From an uncultured Porphyromonadaceae bacterium (GTDB lineage: Bacteria; Bacteroidota; Bacteroidia; Bacteroidales; Muribaculaceae), in NCBI GenBank assembly GCA_947176205.1, contig CAMWPX010000004.1:1-35278 (forward strand): a DNA stretch of 35,278 nt, given 5' to 3'. The notes under the pieces were generated by a model. The model saw only the letters and a program-made list of their open reading frames with translations, was not told the DNA's origin and did not search any database. The position numbers and the translations under genes are program-made. Below, one piece after another: positions 1 to 8,665 of the stretch (position 1 is the first letter of the stretch; every line of letters begins with the position of its first letter).

Positions 1-12
1 TCAGTACACACC

Positions 13-70
13 TTTTATTGGATAAAAAACATACTATTTTATCCAGTACAGTTATTTTATTGGATAAAAA
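13..70. repeat. Two direct copies of TTTTATTGGATAAAAA (13-28 and 55-70), 42 bp apart, with an inverted TATTTTATCC copy between (about 36-44) and a co-repeated CAGTACA (2-8, 44-50)
   Basis: Exact 16-bp identity. Each copy is itself an inverted repeat, TTTTAT-TGG-ATAAAA. Lies just upstream of the methylase promoter. Confidence 0.75.
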
Positions 71-94
71 GGGAGTTTGTCAGGTAGATAAAAA

Positions 95-126
95 TTTGGA
101 CTTATATGGATGTATTTATATTTTTG
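95..126 (+). promoter_or_regulatory. Bacteroidales-type promoter TTTG-N20-TATTTTTG for the methylase gene
   Basis: TTTG at 95-98 and TATTTTTG (TAnnTTTG) at 119-126, ATG at 156. Confidence 0.6.
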
Positions 127-155
127 TGATATAAAACCACTTAATCCATACGGTC

Positions 156-2567
156 ATGAGTTTATACCAGAAATTAAAAGAGGCTAAGAGTGAAGAGGAT
201 GTAAAGGATATTTATATACGCGTTCTTGGATTAAAGGGGGTGTCAAGAAATCTTGTGGATATTCAGACAAAAGAGATTTGGTTTGAGGCTAAAAGGGGTT
301 CTAAAGAATCTATATATGCCATGTTCACTCAACTGCTTCATTATGTTCAGGATGCCTTAAACAAGGGAGAAGCGGTGCCTCCATTTCTATGTGTAATTGA
401 TTGTGTGAAAGCTGCTATAATGAGGACGGAGGATGTCTTGCCGTTTCTTGAATTGAAAACTATAAAATGGGGTAAATCGGCGAGTGATTATACACAGGAC
501 GCACTTGATGCCGTATCCGGATTTATCGGTACACATTTTGTCTCATTTAGGATTAGCACACATGAAGAAGAATTTATAAATACAATTAAATCAGCAATAA
601 AAACTGGTAAAATAATCCGTACACAGATAACTCCGGACAATCTTAAATCGGTGTTTGATAAATGGGTTGAAATGATTGGGCGAGAAATAAAAAATGTCAT
701 GCCTGAAGATTACAATTTGTTGTTTTTTGCCGATATTATGTCTGACGGCAGAATTTCGACACATAAGAATCTTCCGGCATCATTGATATATAAAGATGAC
801 AACCCCTCCTTTTTATTGAATGGTAAGGTTTATGAATTAGGTAATCAGGATGGTTATGATAGATTTTGGAGAATCTATGACCGTCCGCCTAAAGAAGAAT
901 ATCGTGATTATTTATTGGAGCGAAGAGATTCCCTGATTCCTATAGATGAAAGGCAATTCAAGGGTGCTTATTACACACCACTTGAGGTTGTAGATAAGGC
1001 ATACGAATATCTTACTGCAACATTAGGGAATAACTGGCAGAAGGATTATATCGTGTGGGATATGTGTTGTGGAGTGGGGAATTTAGAGACTAAGCATGCC
1101 AATCCTCGTAATCTGTATATGTCAACATTGGATAAGAGCGATGTAGATATAATGAAAGCGACAAGAACCTGTATTGGAGCAGAGAGATTTCAATATGATT
1201 ACCTTAACGATGATATAAATGACAACGGGGATATTGATTACTCGTTGTCTGATAAATTGCCTAAAAGTCTCCGTGATGCTATCAAATCAAATAAGAAAAA
1301 GATTTTAGTCCTCATCAATCCTCCATATGCCGAAGCGACAAATGCCGATAACAGTGTTTCGGGAAAGGAAGCTAAAAATAAAACAGCTGTAAAACGTACT
1401 AAGATGGCGGAAGTAGGAATGGCTGAATATGGTCGTTCAAGTAATGAACTGTTTGTTCAATTCTTAGCTCGTATAGCGAAAGAAATTCCCACGGCTGTAA
1501 TAGGGATGTTTTCAACGATGAAGTATATAAATGCTCCGGCGTCAGCTGATTTTAGAAAAACTTGGAATGCAACATTCTTAAATGGATTCGTCATACATAA
1601 TAAAGCGTTTGATGGACTTAAGGGTAATTTCCCGATAGGTTTTACTATCTGGAAGACGGATAATAGACTCATGGCAAAGCGTACTCCGATTACAGAAGTC
1701 TCTTGCGAAGTTTATAATCGTCATGTTAATGCGATTGGCAACAAGGTGTTTTATAATCTTCCGGAAGATTTGTATCTTTCACAATGGATTCAAAGACCTA
1801 AACCAAATTTAGAATTGTCTGTACCATTGACAAGCGCTATAATGCCCCCCGCAGGATTCAGAAAAGACCAGCGTGGAACCAGATGGTCTGATGGTGCCAT
1901 CGGTTATTTGGTGACTGGCGTAAATGATTTTCAGCATCAAAAATATATTACGCTTTTATCATCAGGAGCTTCAATGGGTCACGGTATATATGTCAATGAA
2001 GAAAATTTATTGAAATGTGCCGTGTATTTCACGATGCGTAAGATTATTTCGGCAACATGGCTTAATGACAGGGATCAATTTCTTCAGCCTGATGGACCGC
2101 TTGACACGGAGTTTTGTACTGATTGTCTGATATGGATGTTGTTTAACCCCTCAAATAATACGGCTTCAGCTGATGGAATTGAGTGGAATGGTAGGTCGTG
2201 GAGTATAGTAAATCATTTCATCCCCTATACTGAAGAAGAAGTTGATGCCCCGGATCGTTTTGAAAGTGATTTTATGGTTAGATTTCTTGAAAACAGAGTT
2301 TTGTCTCAGGAAGCCAAGGCGGTTTTGGATGCTGGTAAAACTATATGGAAAATTTATTTTTCTAAAGAAGATGAATTTGCGGTAAAGACACGCTTAAAAC
2401 TTAATAGACCGGATGTAGGATGGTATCAGATAAGATTCGCATTAGAAGCTCGTAATCAAAGTGGAATTGGAAAGCCAATTGACTTTAGTCTGTTTAATGA
2501 AACTTATGAAGTGCTGACTCAAAAGTTGCGTCCAGAAGTTTACCGGAAAGGATTCCTGAAAAGTTAA
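156..2567 (+). CDS. Type IIG-like restriction-modification protein: N-terminal PD-(D/E)xK-like nuclease plus N6-adenine methylase
   Basis: 803 aa. Motif I-like VWDMCCGVGNLE, motif IV NPPY, N-terminal DIQTKEIWFEAKRG resembling D-Xn-ExK. Confidence 0.75.
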   Translation: MSLYQKLKEAKSEEDVKDIYIRVLGLKGVSRNLVDIQTKEIWFEAKRGSKESIYAMFTQLLHYVQDALNKGEAVPPFLCVIDCVKAAIMRTEDVLPFLELKTIKWGKSASDYTQDALDAVSGFIGTHFVSFRISTHEEEFINTIKSAIKTGKIIRTQITPDNLKSVFDKWVEMIGREIKNVMPEDYNLLFFADIMSDGRISTHKNLPASLIYKDDNPSFLLNGKVYELGNQDGYDRFWRIYDRPPKEEYRDYLLERRDSLIPIDERQFKGAYYTPLEVVDKAYEYLTATLGNNWQKDYIVWDMCCGVGNLETKHANPRNLYMSTLDKSDVDIMKATRTCIGAERFQYDYLNDDINDNGDIDYSLSDKLPKSLRDAIKSNKKKILVLINPPYAEATNADNSVSGKEAKNKTAVKRTKMAEVGMAEYGRSSNELFVQFLARIAKEIPTAVIGMFSTMKYINAPASADFRKTWNATFLNGFVIHNKAFDGLKGNFPIGFTIWKTDNRLMAKRTPITEVSCEVYNRHVNAIGNKVFYNLPEDLYLSQWIQRPKPNLELSVPLTSAIMPPAGFRKDQRGTRWSDGAIGYLVTGVNDFQHQKYITLLSSGASMGHGIYVNEENLLKCAVYFTMRKIISATWLNDRDQFLQPDGPLDTEFCTDCLIWMLFNPSNNTASADGIEWNGRSWSIVNHFIPYTEEEVDAPDRFESDFMVRFLENRVLSQEAKAVLDAGKTIWKIYFSKEDEFAVKTRLKLNRPDVGWYQIRFALEARNQSGIGKPIDFSLFNETYEVLTQKLRPEVYRKGFLKS

Positions 2568-2640
2568 ATAGCTGATGATATATACATGTTATAATATGCT
2601 ATTCGTGATAATTCGCAAATTAAATTATAATTTCAATACA

Positions 2641-3115
2641 ATGACCGATTACAAAGATATTTTTCTTGCAATTTTAGCAATTCTCGTACCTGCAATAGTT
2701 GCCATATTAGGCTATGTGATCCATCGTAAAACAGAACGTATAAAAATAATGGAAAACCAGCTGTCAGATAAAAAATACCAGGCTTATGCAGGTCTTGTAG
2801 GTATGTTTTTAGAGTTCTTAAGAATACGAAGAGAAGCAATGTGTCAAACGATAATTTGGCAGAACAGATGGTTGATTTAAAGAAGGATATTTTCTTGTAT
2901 GGCTCAGATAAAGTATTCTATGCCTATAATAGAATTTTTGATATATCTACCAATCAACCCGGAGTCTTAAATTATTAATGGATGCATGGTTAAATCTGAT
3001 GCTTGAAATTAGGCAAGATATGTGTGGACATTCATCCAAAATCACAAAGGATGAAATATTATTTAATTTAATGCAGAGCCGGGATGAAATGAATAAGTAT
3101 TATGCTTCATTATAA
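2641..3115 (+). pseudogene. Frameshifted small membrane-anchored hypothetical protein
   Basis: MTDYKDIFLAILAILVPAIVAILGYVIHRKTE... reads on in a second frame (SNDNLAEQMVDLKKDIFLYGSDKVFYAYNRIFDIST...) and a third (MDAWLNLMLEIRQDMCGHSSKITKDEILFNLMQSRDEMNKYYASL*). Confidence 0.6.
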
Positions 3116-3139
3116 TACATTGTAAAAGAATATAAGTAC

Positions 3140-3931
3140 ATGAATATTTTAGAGGCTATAAAGGTGCGACGTTCTGTAAGAAGTTTTGATGGGAGGGGGC
3201 TTACCGCTGAGCAGAAAAGATTACTTGAGGATGCTATCAATAAATCTCATACTCCATTTGGAGGGAAAGTGACCATACGTCTTAAAGAATATGATTTGAA
3301 AGCGGGTTATAAACCGAACACATACGGAATGATAAAAGGGGCTGCTGACTTTTTCTTAATAGGAATGGGGATGGATGAAGCTTCGGCACTCAGTGCCGGA
3401 TTTCGTTTTGAGCAGGTGGTGCTTAAAGCCTGTCAGCTTGGTTTGGGCACGTGCTGGATAGCGGCTACATTCAAAAATTCTGATTTTGACAGAGGTGAAG
3501 AGTGGTCAGAAGGGGAGACGTTGAAAGTCATCAGTCCGGTCGGTACAGCAGTCAAGCCTACAATTAAAGAGAAGCTGGCACGTCTGACTCTCGGCAGCAA
3601 GAACCGTAAGCCCTTTGATAGAATGTTTTTCTATAACGATTTCACTACTTCAGTACCTATAGATAATCCATTCAGGGAATCTCTTGAGATGCTTCGTTTA
3701 GCACCATCGTCCACCAATTCGCAGCCATGGCGGGTGTTGGTTAAGGGTAGGGCAGTTCATTTTTATTATAAACCTAAAAGTTCGTTATCAGTGCTTGATA
3801 CCGGTATCGGTATTTGTCATTTTTATGAGACGGAAAAGTATTACGGACGTTCCGGAGAATTTTCAAAAATAGAAGAATCGCCCGCGGCACCTGATGATTG
3901 GAAATATCTTGTAAGTTACTTCGGTCAATAG
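3140..3931 (+). CDS. Nitroreductase family protein (putative TM nitroreductase type)
   Basis: N-terminal AIKVRRSVRSF and C-terminal LRLAPSSTNSQPWRV motifs. Confidence 0.85.
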   Translation: MNILEAIKVRRSVRSFDGRGLTAEQKRLLEDAINKSHTPFGGKVTIRLKEYDLKAGYKPNTYGMIKGAADFFLIGMGMDEASALSAGFRFEQVVLKACQLGLGTCWIAATFKNSDFDRGEEWSEGETLKVISPVGTAVKPTIKEKLARLTLGSKNRKPFDRMFFYNDFTTSVPIDNPFRESLEMLRLAPSSTNSQPWRVLVKGRAVHFYYKPKSSLSVLDTGIGICHFYETEKYYGRSGEFSKIEESPAAPDDWKYLVSYFGQ

Positions 3932-3988
3932 AAGATTAAGTATTAACTTTGCATACTGAAATTCAGTGACAGGATGTCGTGAGATATT

Positions 3989-5320
3989 ATGGATATAGAG
4001 GTACGTAGCAAGAAGGAAATTATCCGCAGGTATATAGTATTTGGAATATCCTTGTTCGTTATGGCGTTTGGCGTAAGTCTCGTTACGCGTTCGCTGATGG
4101 GAACATCGCCGATATCAAGCATTCCTTATGTATGGAGTCTGAATACGGCGCTTTCCATGGGTACATATATAATCATTCTTAATGCGTTGTTGATTTTGGC
4201 TCAGGTGTTGATGCTGGGTGTCAAGGGAGTGCGGCAACGGAAGATAGAATTGTTGATGCAGATACCCGTGTCACTGCTATTCGGTGTTTTTATAGATATT
4301 ACCATGTATATCTTGTCATTCTGGCATCCTGATGAATATATTTTACAGTTTATTTCATGTATAGCCGGCAGTGGTTTTATGGCATTGGGAATTGCTCTTG
4401 AAGTAGTGGCTGATGTAAGCATGAATTCGGGAGAGTATGTACTGCATATCGCATCACAGAAATTGAAAAAAGAATTCGGAATGATGAAGATAATGTTTGA
4501 TGTTACATTACTTCTTATTGCGGTAGGATGTTCGTGGATTTTTGCCGGACGCATTGATGGAGTGCGTGAAGGTACAGTTATTGTGGCTGTACTTACCGGA
4601 CCGCTTGTAAGATTGATTCGTCCGTATCTTGAGTTTGTGAGCAAGTGGGAGAAGGCGCCAAGTGATAGTTGTGCTATAAAGGTGTGTATGGAGGATGATG
4701 CGGAAGAACATTCTCCCAAATATCCGGTAATAACCATAGGTCGCGAGTATGGTAGTGGTGGACACGAAATCGGTGAAATGATAGCTCGTGAGCTTGGAAT
4801 ACCGTTTTATGACAATGCTATGATGGAGATGGTGGCGAAGGAATCGGGATTCAGTGAGCAGACTGTGCGTGACTATGACCAGCGGTTACCTCATTCGTTG
4901 CTTTACGAGATGATTGTGCATGATTATACAGTACCGTTGGAGCGGTCAATGTCAAAAAAAGATGCATTGTTTGTAGCTCAGAGCCGGGTTATACGTCGTC
5001 TTGCTGCCGATGGTCCCTGTGTGATAGTGGGACGCTGTTCTGATTATGTATTGCGTGACAACCCTGATTGTATCCATCTATTTCTGTATGCTTCATCGGA
5101 GTATAAGGAGCATCGGGCGGAAAAATACTACGGAATACCCCAGAATCAAGTTGCGGCATACGTATCACAGATTGATTCTACCCGACGTGAGCACTATGCT
5201 TATTATACTGGGCGTATCTGGGGTGACAGTCATAATTACCATGCAGTGTTTGACACCTCGCGACTCTCAGCTGAAGCGATAGTCCGTGCTGTGACGGCAA
5301 TGGTCACTGCCGGACGATGA
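3989..5320 (+). CDS. Fusion of YczE/YitT-like membrane domain and cytidylate-kinase-like domain
   Basis: N-terminal hydrophobic FGVSLVTRSLMGTSPISSIPYVWSL; C-terminal VITIGREYGSGGHEIGEMIARELGIPFYDNAMM and CVIVGRCSDYVLRD. Confidence 0.8.
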   Translation: MDIEVRSKKEIIRRYIVFGISLFVMAFGVSLVTRSLMGTSPISSIPYVWSLNTALSMGTYIIILNALLILAQVLMLGVKGVRQRKIELLMQIPVSLLFGVFIDITMYILSFWHPDEYILQFISCIAGSGFMALGIALEVVADVSMNSGEYVLHIASQKLKKEFGMMKIMFDVTLLLIAVGCSWIFAGRIDGVREGTVIVAVLTGPLVRLIRPYLEFVSKWEKAPSDSCAIKVCMEDDAEEHSPKYPVITIGREYGSGGHEIGEMIARELGIPFYDNAMMEMVAKESGFSEQTVRDYDQRLPHSLLYEMIVHDYTVPLERSMSKKDALFVAQSRVIRRLAADGPCVIVGRCSDYVLRDNPDCIHLFLYASSEYKEHRAEKYYGIPQNQVAAYVSQIDSTRREHYAYYTGRIWGDSHNYHAVFDTSRLSAEAIVRAVTAMVTAGR

Positions 5321-5975
5321 TTTTACGGGTAGAAGTGCCTTGACGCGCTATATATATTCCGGGTTGGTTTGTGTTTGTAGATATACGGATTCCTTGCAGG
5401 GTATAGAAATTTATAGGCTGGTTGTCACAATCTTCTTTTGTATCGTATATTGAAGCGTCAGAAGTGCGGTAGTTTATACTGATATAATTGAAGCGTATCA
5501 GAGATTCCGGGGATAGTTGAATTCCGACAGTCACGTTTCCATTCCAAGTGCGTAAATAAGGTCTGTCATACACTCTTGGTAATACTGTGTCATCATCATT
5601 ATCAACGGCAAGATGGCAGATGGACTGAGCATAGGTCAAGGTGGTTACCATCATTTCTAATCCGGTTATAGTTATACCGGCATATGGTCTTACTGTCATT
5701 ACATCTCCGGGCTGGAAGTTAGCGTAAGCACTGACAATCAGTCCTTCTTTAACGCCAGATGAAGAGAATGATATAGAGCATATACCCGGAGCTTCAATTA
5801 TGGATGTTGATTCGGGAGATGCTTCAGGATACAAACTACCGGATAATATGATATTGGTTCCGTGTAAATCGGAGGTGTCGTAGCCGTCACATACGAAATT
5901 GATGGTATCGGCATGGATGGTTACGTTGAAACACAATGAACAAAGAAATGCCAGGATAGATTTTCTCATCAGCAT
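5304..5975 (-). CDS. Secreted hypothetical protein with a C-terminal sorting-domain-like tail
   Basis: Signal peptide MLMRKSILAFLCSLCFNVTIHA; tail FYTLQGIRISTNTNQPGIYIARQG...RKIIVRQ. TAAGTTTG promoter upstream. Confidence 0.65.
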   Translation of the reverse strand: MLMRKSILAFLCSLCFNVTIHADTINFVCDGYDTSDLHGTNIILSGSLYPEASPESTSIIEAPGICSISFSSSGVKEGLIVSAYANFQPGDVMTVRPYAGITITGLEMMVTTLTYAQSICHLAVDNDDDTVLPRVYDRPYLRTWNGNVTVGIQLSPESLIRFNYISINYRTSDASIYDTKEDCDNQPINFYTLQGIRISTNTNQPGIYIARQGTSTRKIIVRQ

Positions 5976-6070
5976 AGTGATATTCGGTGTTTATTTTCTT
6001 GACAAACTTACTGATATTTAGGCAGAGAAACAAAAAATATTGAATGATAAAAACTGTCAGGTAAAAATAT

Positions 6071-6078
6071 TATATTTG
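6071..6078 (+). promoter_or_regulatory. -7 element TATATTTG 7 nt before ATG 6086
   Basis: Matches TAnnTTTG; N7 spacing to the start codon. Confidence 0.5.
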
Positions 6079-6085
6079 TGCTTGT

Positions 6086-6610
6086 ATGAATCTGAGAGAA
6101 ATATTAAGTGTGCGTATAGGGCGAAGGGAGATTTCCGCGATTTGTTCGTCATGTATGAGCAGCACAGATTATTCGCTAAGAGAAGATTTATTCTCACTAA
6201 TTGATGATTCGGATAATCGCACGGGTTACAATGCTTTATGGATATTGACCCATTTGTCTGTTTATGAAACAAAATGGTTGAAATCCAAACGCGATATTCT
6301 GATTGACCGGCTGTTGGGTGAGACTCATACCGGCAAGCGACGTTTGATTTTGACGTTGCTTGAGGCTCTTGATACCGAGGAAAGTGACGTAAGAACCGAT
6401 TATCTTGATTTTTGTTTGTCAAGAATTAATTCAGTTGAGCCCTATGGAGTGAGGGCATTATGCCTAAAGCAGGCATACGCTCAATGTAAGTTTTATCCTG
6501 AATTATTACAGGAGTTGAAAGCAGAGATTGAAATGATGGATAGCGGAGTAATGTCTCCCGGGATAGTCAGTGCGCGTAAAAATATATTAAAGCGTATTTT
6601 GAAGCAATGA
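6086..6610 (+). CDS. Hypothetical protein, HEAT-like helical repeats
   Basis: 174-aa ORF with adjacent promoter; alpha-helical repetitive character. Confidence 0.65.
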   Translation: MNLREILSVRIGRREISAICSSCMSSTDYSLREDLFSLIDDSDNRTGYNALWILTHLSVYETKWLKSKRDILIDRLLGETHTGKRRLILTLLEALDTEESDVRTDYLDFCLSRINSVEPYGVRALCLKQAYAQCKFYPELLQELKAEIEMMDSGVMSPGIVSARKNILKRILKQ

Positions 6611-6634
6611 AAGGTTCTGTAAAGTGCATGCCGT

Positions 6635-7150
6635 TTACTTTATAGGCTCAGGGCAATATTGTCGGCGTCCGCAACTGAGGCAGTGAGCTCCACGCCAAAC
6701 GGAGTCGAATTGTTCGATGGCTGATTCTACAATGTCAGGTATGTCAGTGAGTATTCCCGCTTCAAAGTTACGTCGGTCGGGACTTTTCATTCCTATGCCG
6801 GCACCGGTGAGATTGGCGGAGCCCAAATACACTGAGTCAAAATCAAATATGAGCATTTTGAAGTGAACGCGTGGACACAGCATGTGTTCAAGAGCGGTAT
6901 TAAGAATTGGATAACGACCGAAGTCATCACGGAAAGCCTGTCCGGGTTCTTTGGCATGTATCAGGCGGATTTCAATACCACGTTGCAATAGCTCAGCAAG
7001 CAATCCAAGAAAAGGTTTTGTTACGGAGCCTGTTTTGATATACAAATCCTTGATGTCGGCAGTCCCTATCCACAATGATTTTTTTACGGATGAAACCATT
7101 GACAAAACTGTATCATAGTGCTCCTTCCCGGAAATAAAAGTTATAGACAT
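6635..7150 (-). CDS. Phospholipase D-like domain protein, single HKD motif
   Basis: HFKMLIFDFDSVYLGSANLTGAG; C-terminal CLSCGRRQYC. Confidence 0.8.
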   Translation of the reverse strand: MSITFISGKEHYDTVLSMVSSVKKSLWIGTADIKDLYIKTGSVTKPFLGLLAELLQRGIEIRLIHAKEPGQAFRDDFGRYPILNTALEHMLCPRVHFKMLIFDFDSVYLGSANLTGAGIGMKSPDRRNFEAGILTDIPDIVESAIEQFDSVWRGAHCLSCGRRQYCPEPIK

Positions 7151-7228
7151 ATATCTTTTAAGTATTAATAATGAGCATTATTGCGGTGTGTCAACAATAT
7201 AATGCCAACTATTTTATTCCTGTGTTGT

Positions 7229-7243
7229 TGATATGATATCAAA
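7229..7243. promoter_or_regulatory. Odd-centred palindrome TTGATATGATATCAA overlapping a minus-strand -7 element (TATCTTTG, 7240-7247)
   Basis: Perfect 7-bp arms; ATATGATATC also forms a 10-bp inverted repeat with 7299-7308 just before ATG 7310. Confidence 0.55.
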
Positions 7244-7309
7244 GATAACGAATGATTATATTATAAAAAAATAAGTACATAAGATAAATAATAGAAAGGA
7301 TATCATATT

Positions 7310-8020
7310 ATGTTGACATTAACTGTTTGGTCTGATTTTGCCTGTCCCTATTGTTATATAGGCGAGACTCGTTTACAAAAAGCTATCGAAGAGTTAGGTT
7401 TGAATGATGGGGTTCAGATAGTATTTCGTGCGTTTGAGCTTGACCCGACAGCTCCTAAAGAGGTAGTGACTACTACTCCCGAACGATTTGCCATGAAGTA
7501 CAGACTACCACTTGAAGAAGCTAAAAAGCAGATAGAGCAAATATCAACCCTTGGACGAGAACTTGGTATCGATTTTCGTTATATGACCACTCAATATTCC
7601 AATACTCGTGATGCTCATCGTCTGATGAAACTTGCGGAAGCCGAGTATGATAGTGTGACTGTCGGTAAACTAAACGAGGCTTTGTTTGCTGCATATTTTG
7701 CTGAAAATCTTGTTCTGTCCGACCTTGCCGTATTGCTTGATAAAGCTGTGTCGGTAGGTATGGATGCCGAGGTAGTAAAAGCTGTTTTGGCTTCAGATAA
7801 ATATGATGATGAAGTTCGGTTTGATGAGCGTGAAGCCGCTATGCGGGGTGTGCGGGGTGTTCCTTACATAGTATTCGGAGGTGATTTTGCAGTCCCCGGA
7901 GCTTTATCAATTGATGGCTTCAAGTCAGCCTTACAGCGTGAAATGTCGCGACGTCAACATGATGAAGTCGCTTCAGAACGACCACATGTATGCGGTCCCG
8001 ACGGATGTCAGTTGCTTTAA
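7310..8020 (+). CDS. DsbA family oxidoreductase (FrnE-like)
   Basis: WSDFACPYCYIGE CxxC motif; GVRGVPYIVFGG cis-Pro region. Confidence 0.9.
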   Translation: MLTLTVWSDFACPYCYIGETRLQKAIEELGLNDGVQIVFRAFELDPTAPKEVVTTTPERFAMKYRLPLEEAKKQIEQISTLGRELGIDFRYMTTQYSNTRDAHRLMKLAEAEYDSVTVGKLNEALFAAYFAENLVLSDLAVLLDKAVSVGMDAEVVKAVLASDKYDDEVRFDEREAAMRGVRGVPYIVFGGDFAVPGALSIDGFKSALQREMSRRQHDEVASERPHVCGPDGCQLL

Positions 8021-8036
8021 TAAAGAGAATCCGGCT

Positions 8037-8663
8037 ATGGTAAGAGAATTGCAGGTTCGCGGTGTGTTTTCAGAGAATTGTTATTTCTATATTGATCAAC
8101 ACACCGGAAGCGGGTTTATTGTCGACCCCGGAGCACAGGCGGGACTGATATATGATGTTGTAGTCCGAAATAATTGGCATATTGAGAAAATACTGCTTAC
8201 CCACGGACATTTTGACCATCTCGGAGCCGCGGAATTATTAGGAGAAAAATTTGCAGTTCCGATATATGTTTATCCTTCGGATGCACGATATCTTACAGAT
8301 ACATTTTTGAATCTTAGCGGTAATTATGGTGAAGGCATCACTATTCCGCATTATGAGGAATTGTACGATGGTGAAATAATCGGGCTTAAAGCCAATTCTG
8401 GGTTCACACTTATGGTCATACATACTCCTGGTCATACACCCGGTTCGGTCACTTATTATTCACCTGATGAAAAAGTGGCTTTTGTAGGTGATACATTGTA
8501 TGAGCATGGAATAGGACTTACAAATTTTCCGGGTGGAAATCGTGGTGAAATTATGCGTTCGGTTGTCGATAAGATTCTTGCATTGCCTGACGATACGATA
8601 CTTCTGTCAGGACATTCATCGCCTATATCTGTACGTGACCAGCGAAGAATATTGTTAGGTTGA
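8037..8663 (+). CDS. MBL-fold metallo-hydrolase (glyoxalase II-like)
   Basis: THGHFDHLGA, HTPGHTPGSV, FVGDTLY, SGHSSP. Start set at ATG 8037 (MVRELQVRGV); the track start at 7881 overlaps the dsbA-like gene. Confidence 0.88.
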   Translation: MVRELQVRGVFSENCYFYIDQHTGSGFIVDPGAQAGLIYDVVVRNNWHIEKILLTHGHFDHLGAAELLGEKFAVPIYVYPSDARYLTDTFLNLSGNYGEGITIPHYEELYDGEIIGLKANSGFTLMVIHTPGHTPGSVTYYSPDEKVAFVGDTLYEHGIGLTNFPGGNRGEIMRSVVDKILALPDDTILLSGHSSPISVRDQRRILLG

Positions 8664-8665
8664 AT

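Noticed and set aside
4201-4765. Antisense ORFs within the YczE-kinase fusion (and similar antisense ORFs across the track)
   Set aside because: Opposite well-supported genes, with low-complexity composition and no recognisable motifs.
7881-8036. Extended start for the MBL hydrolase
   Set aside because: Overlaps the dsbA-like gene in another frame; ATG 8037 fits the family N-terminus.
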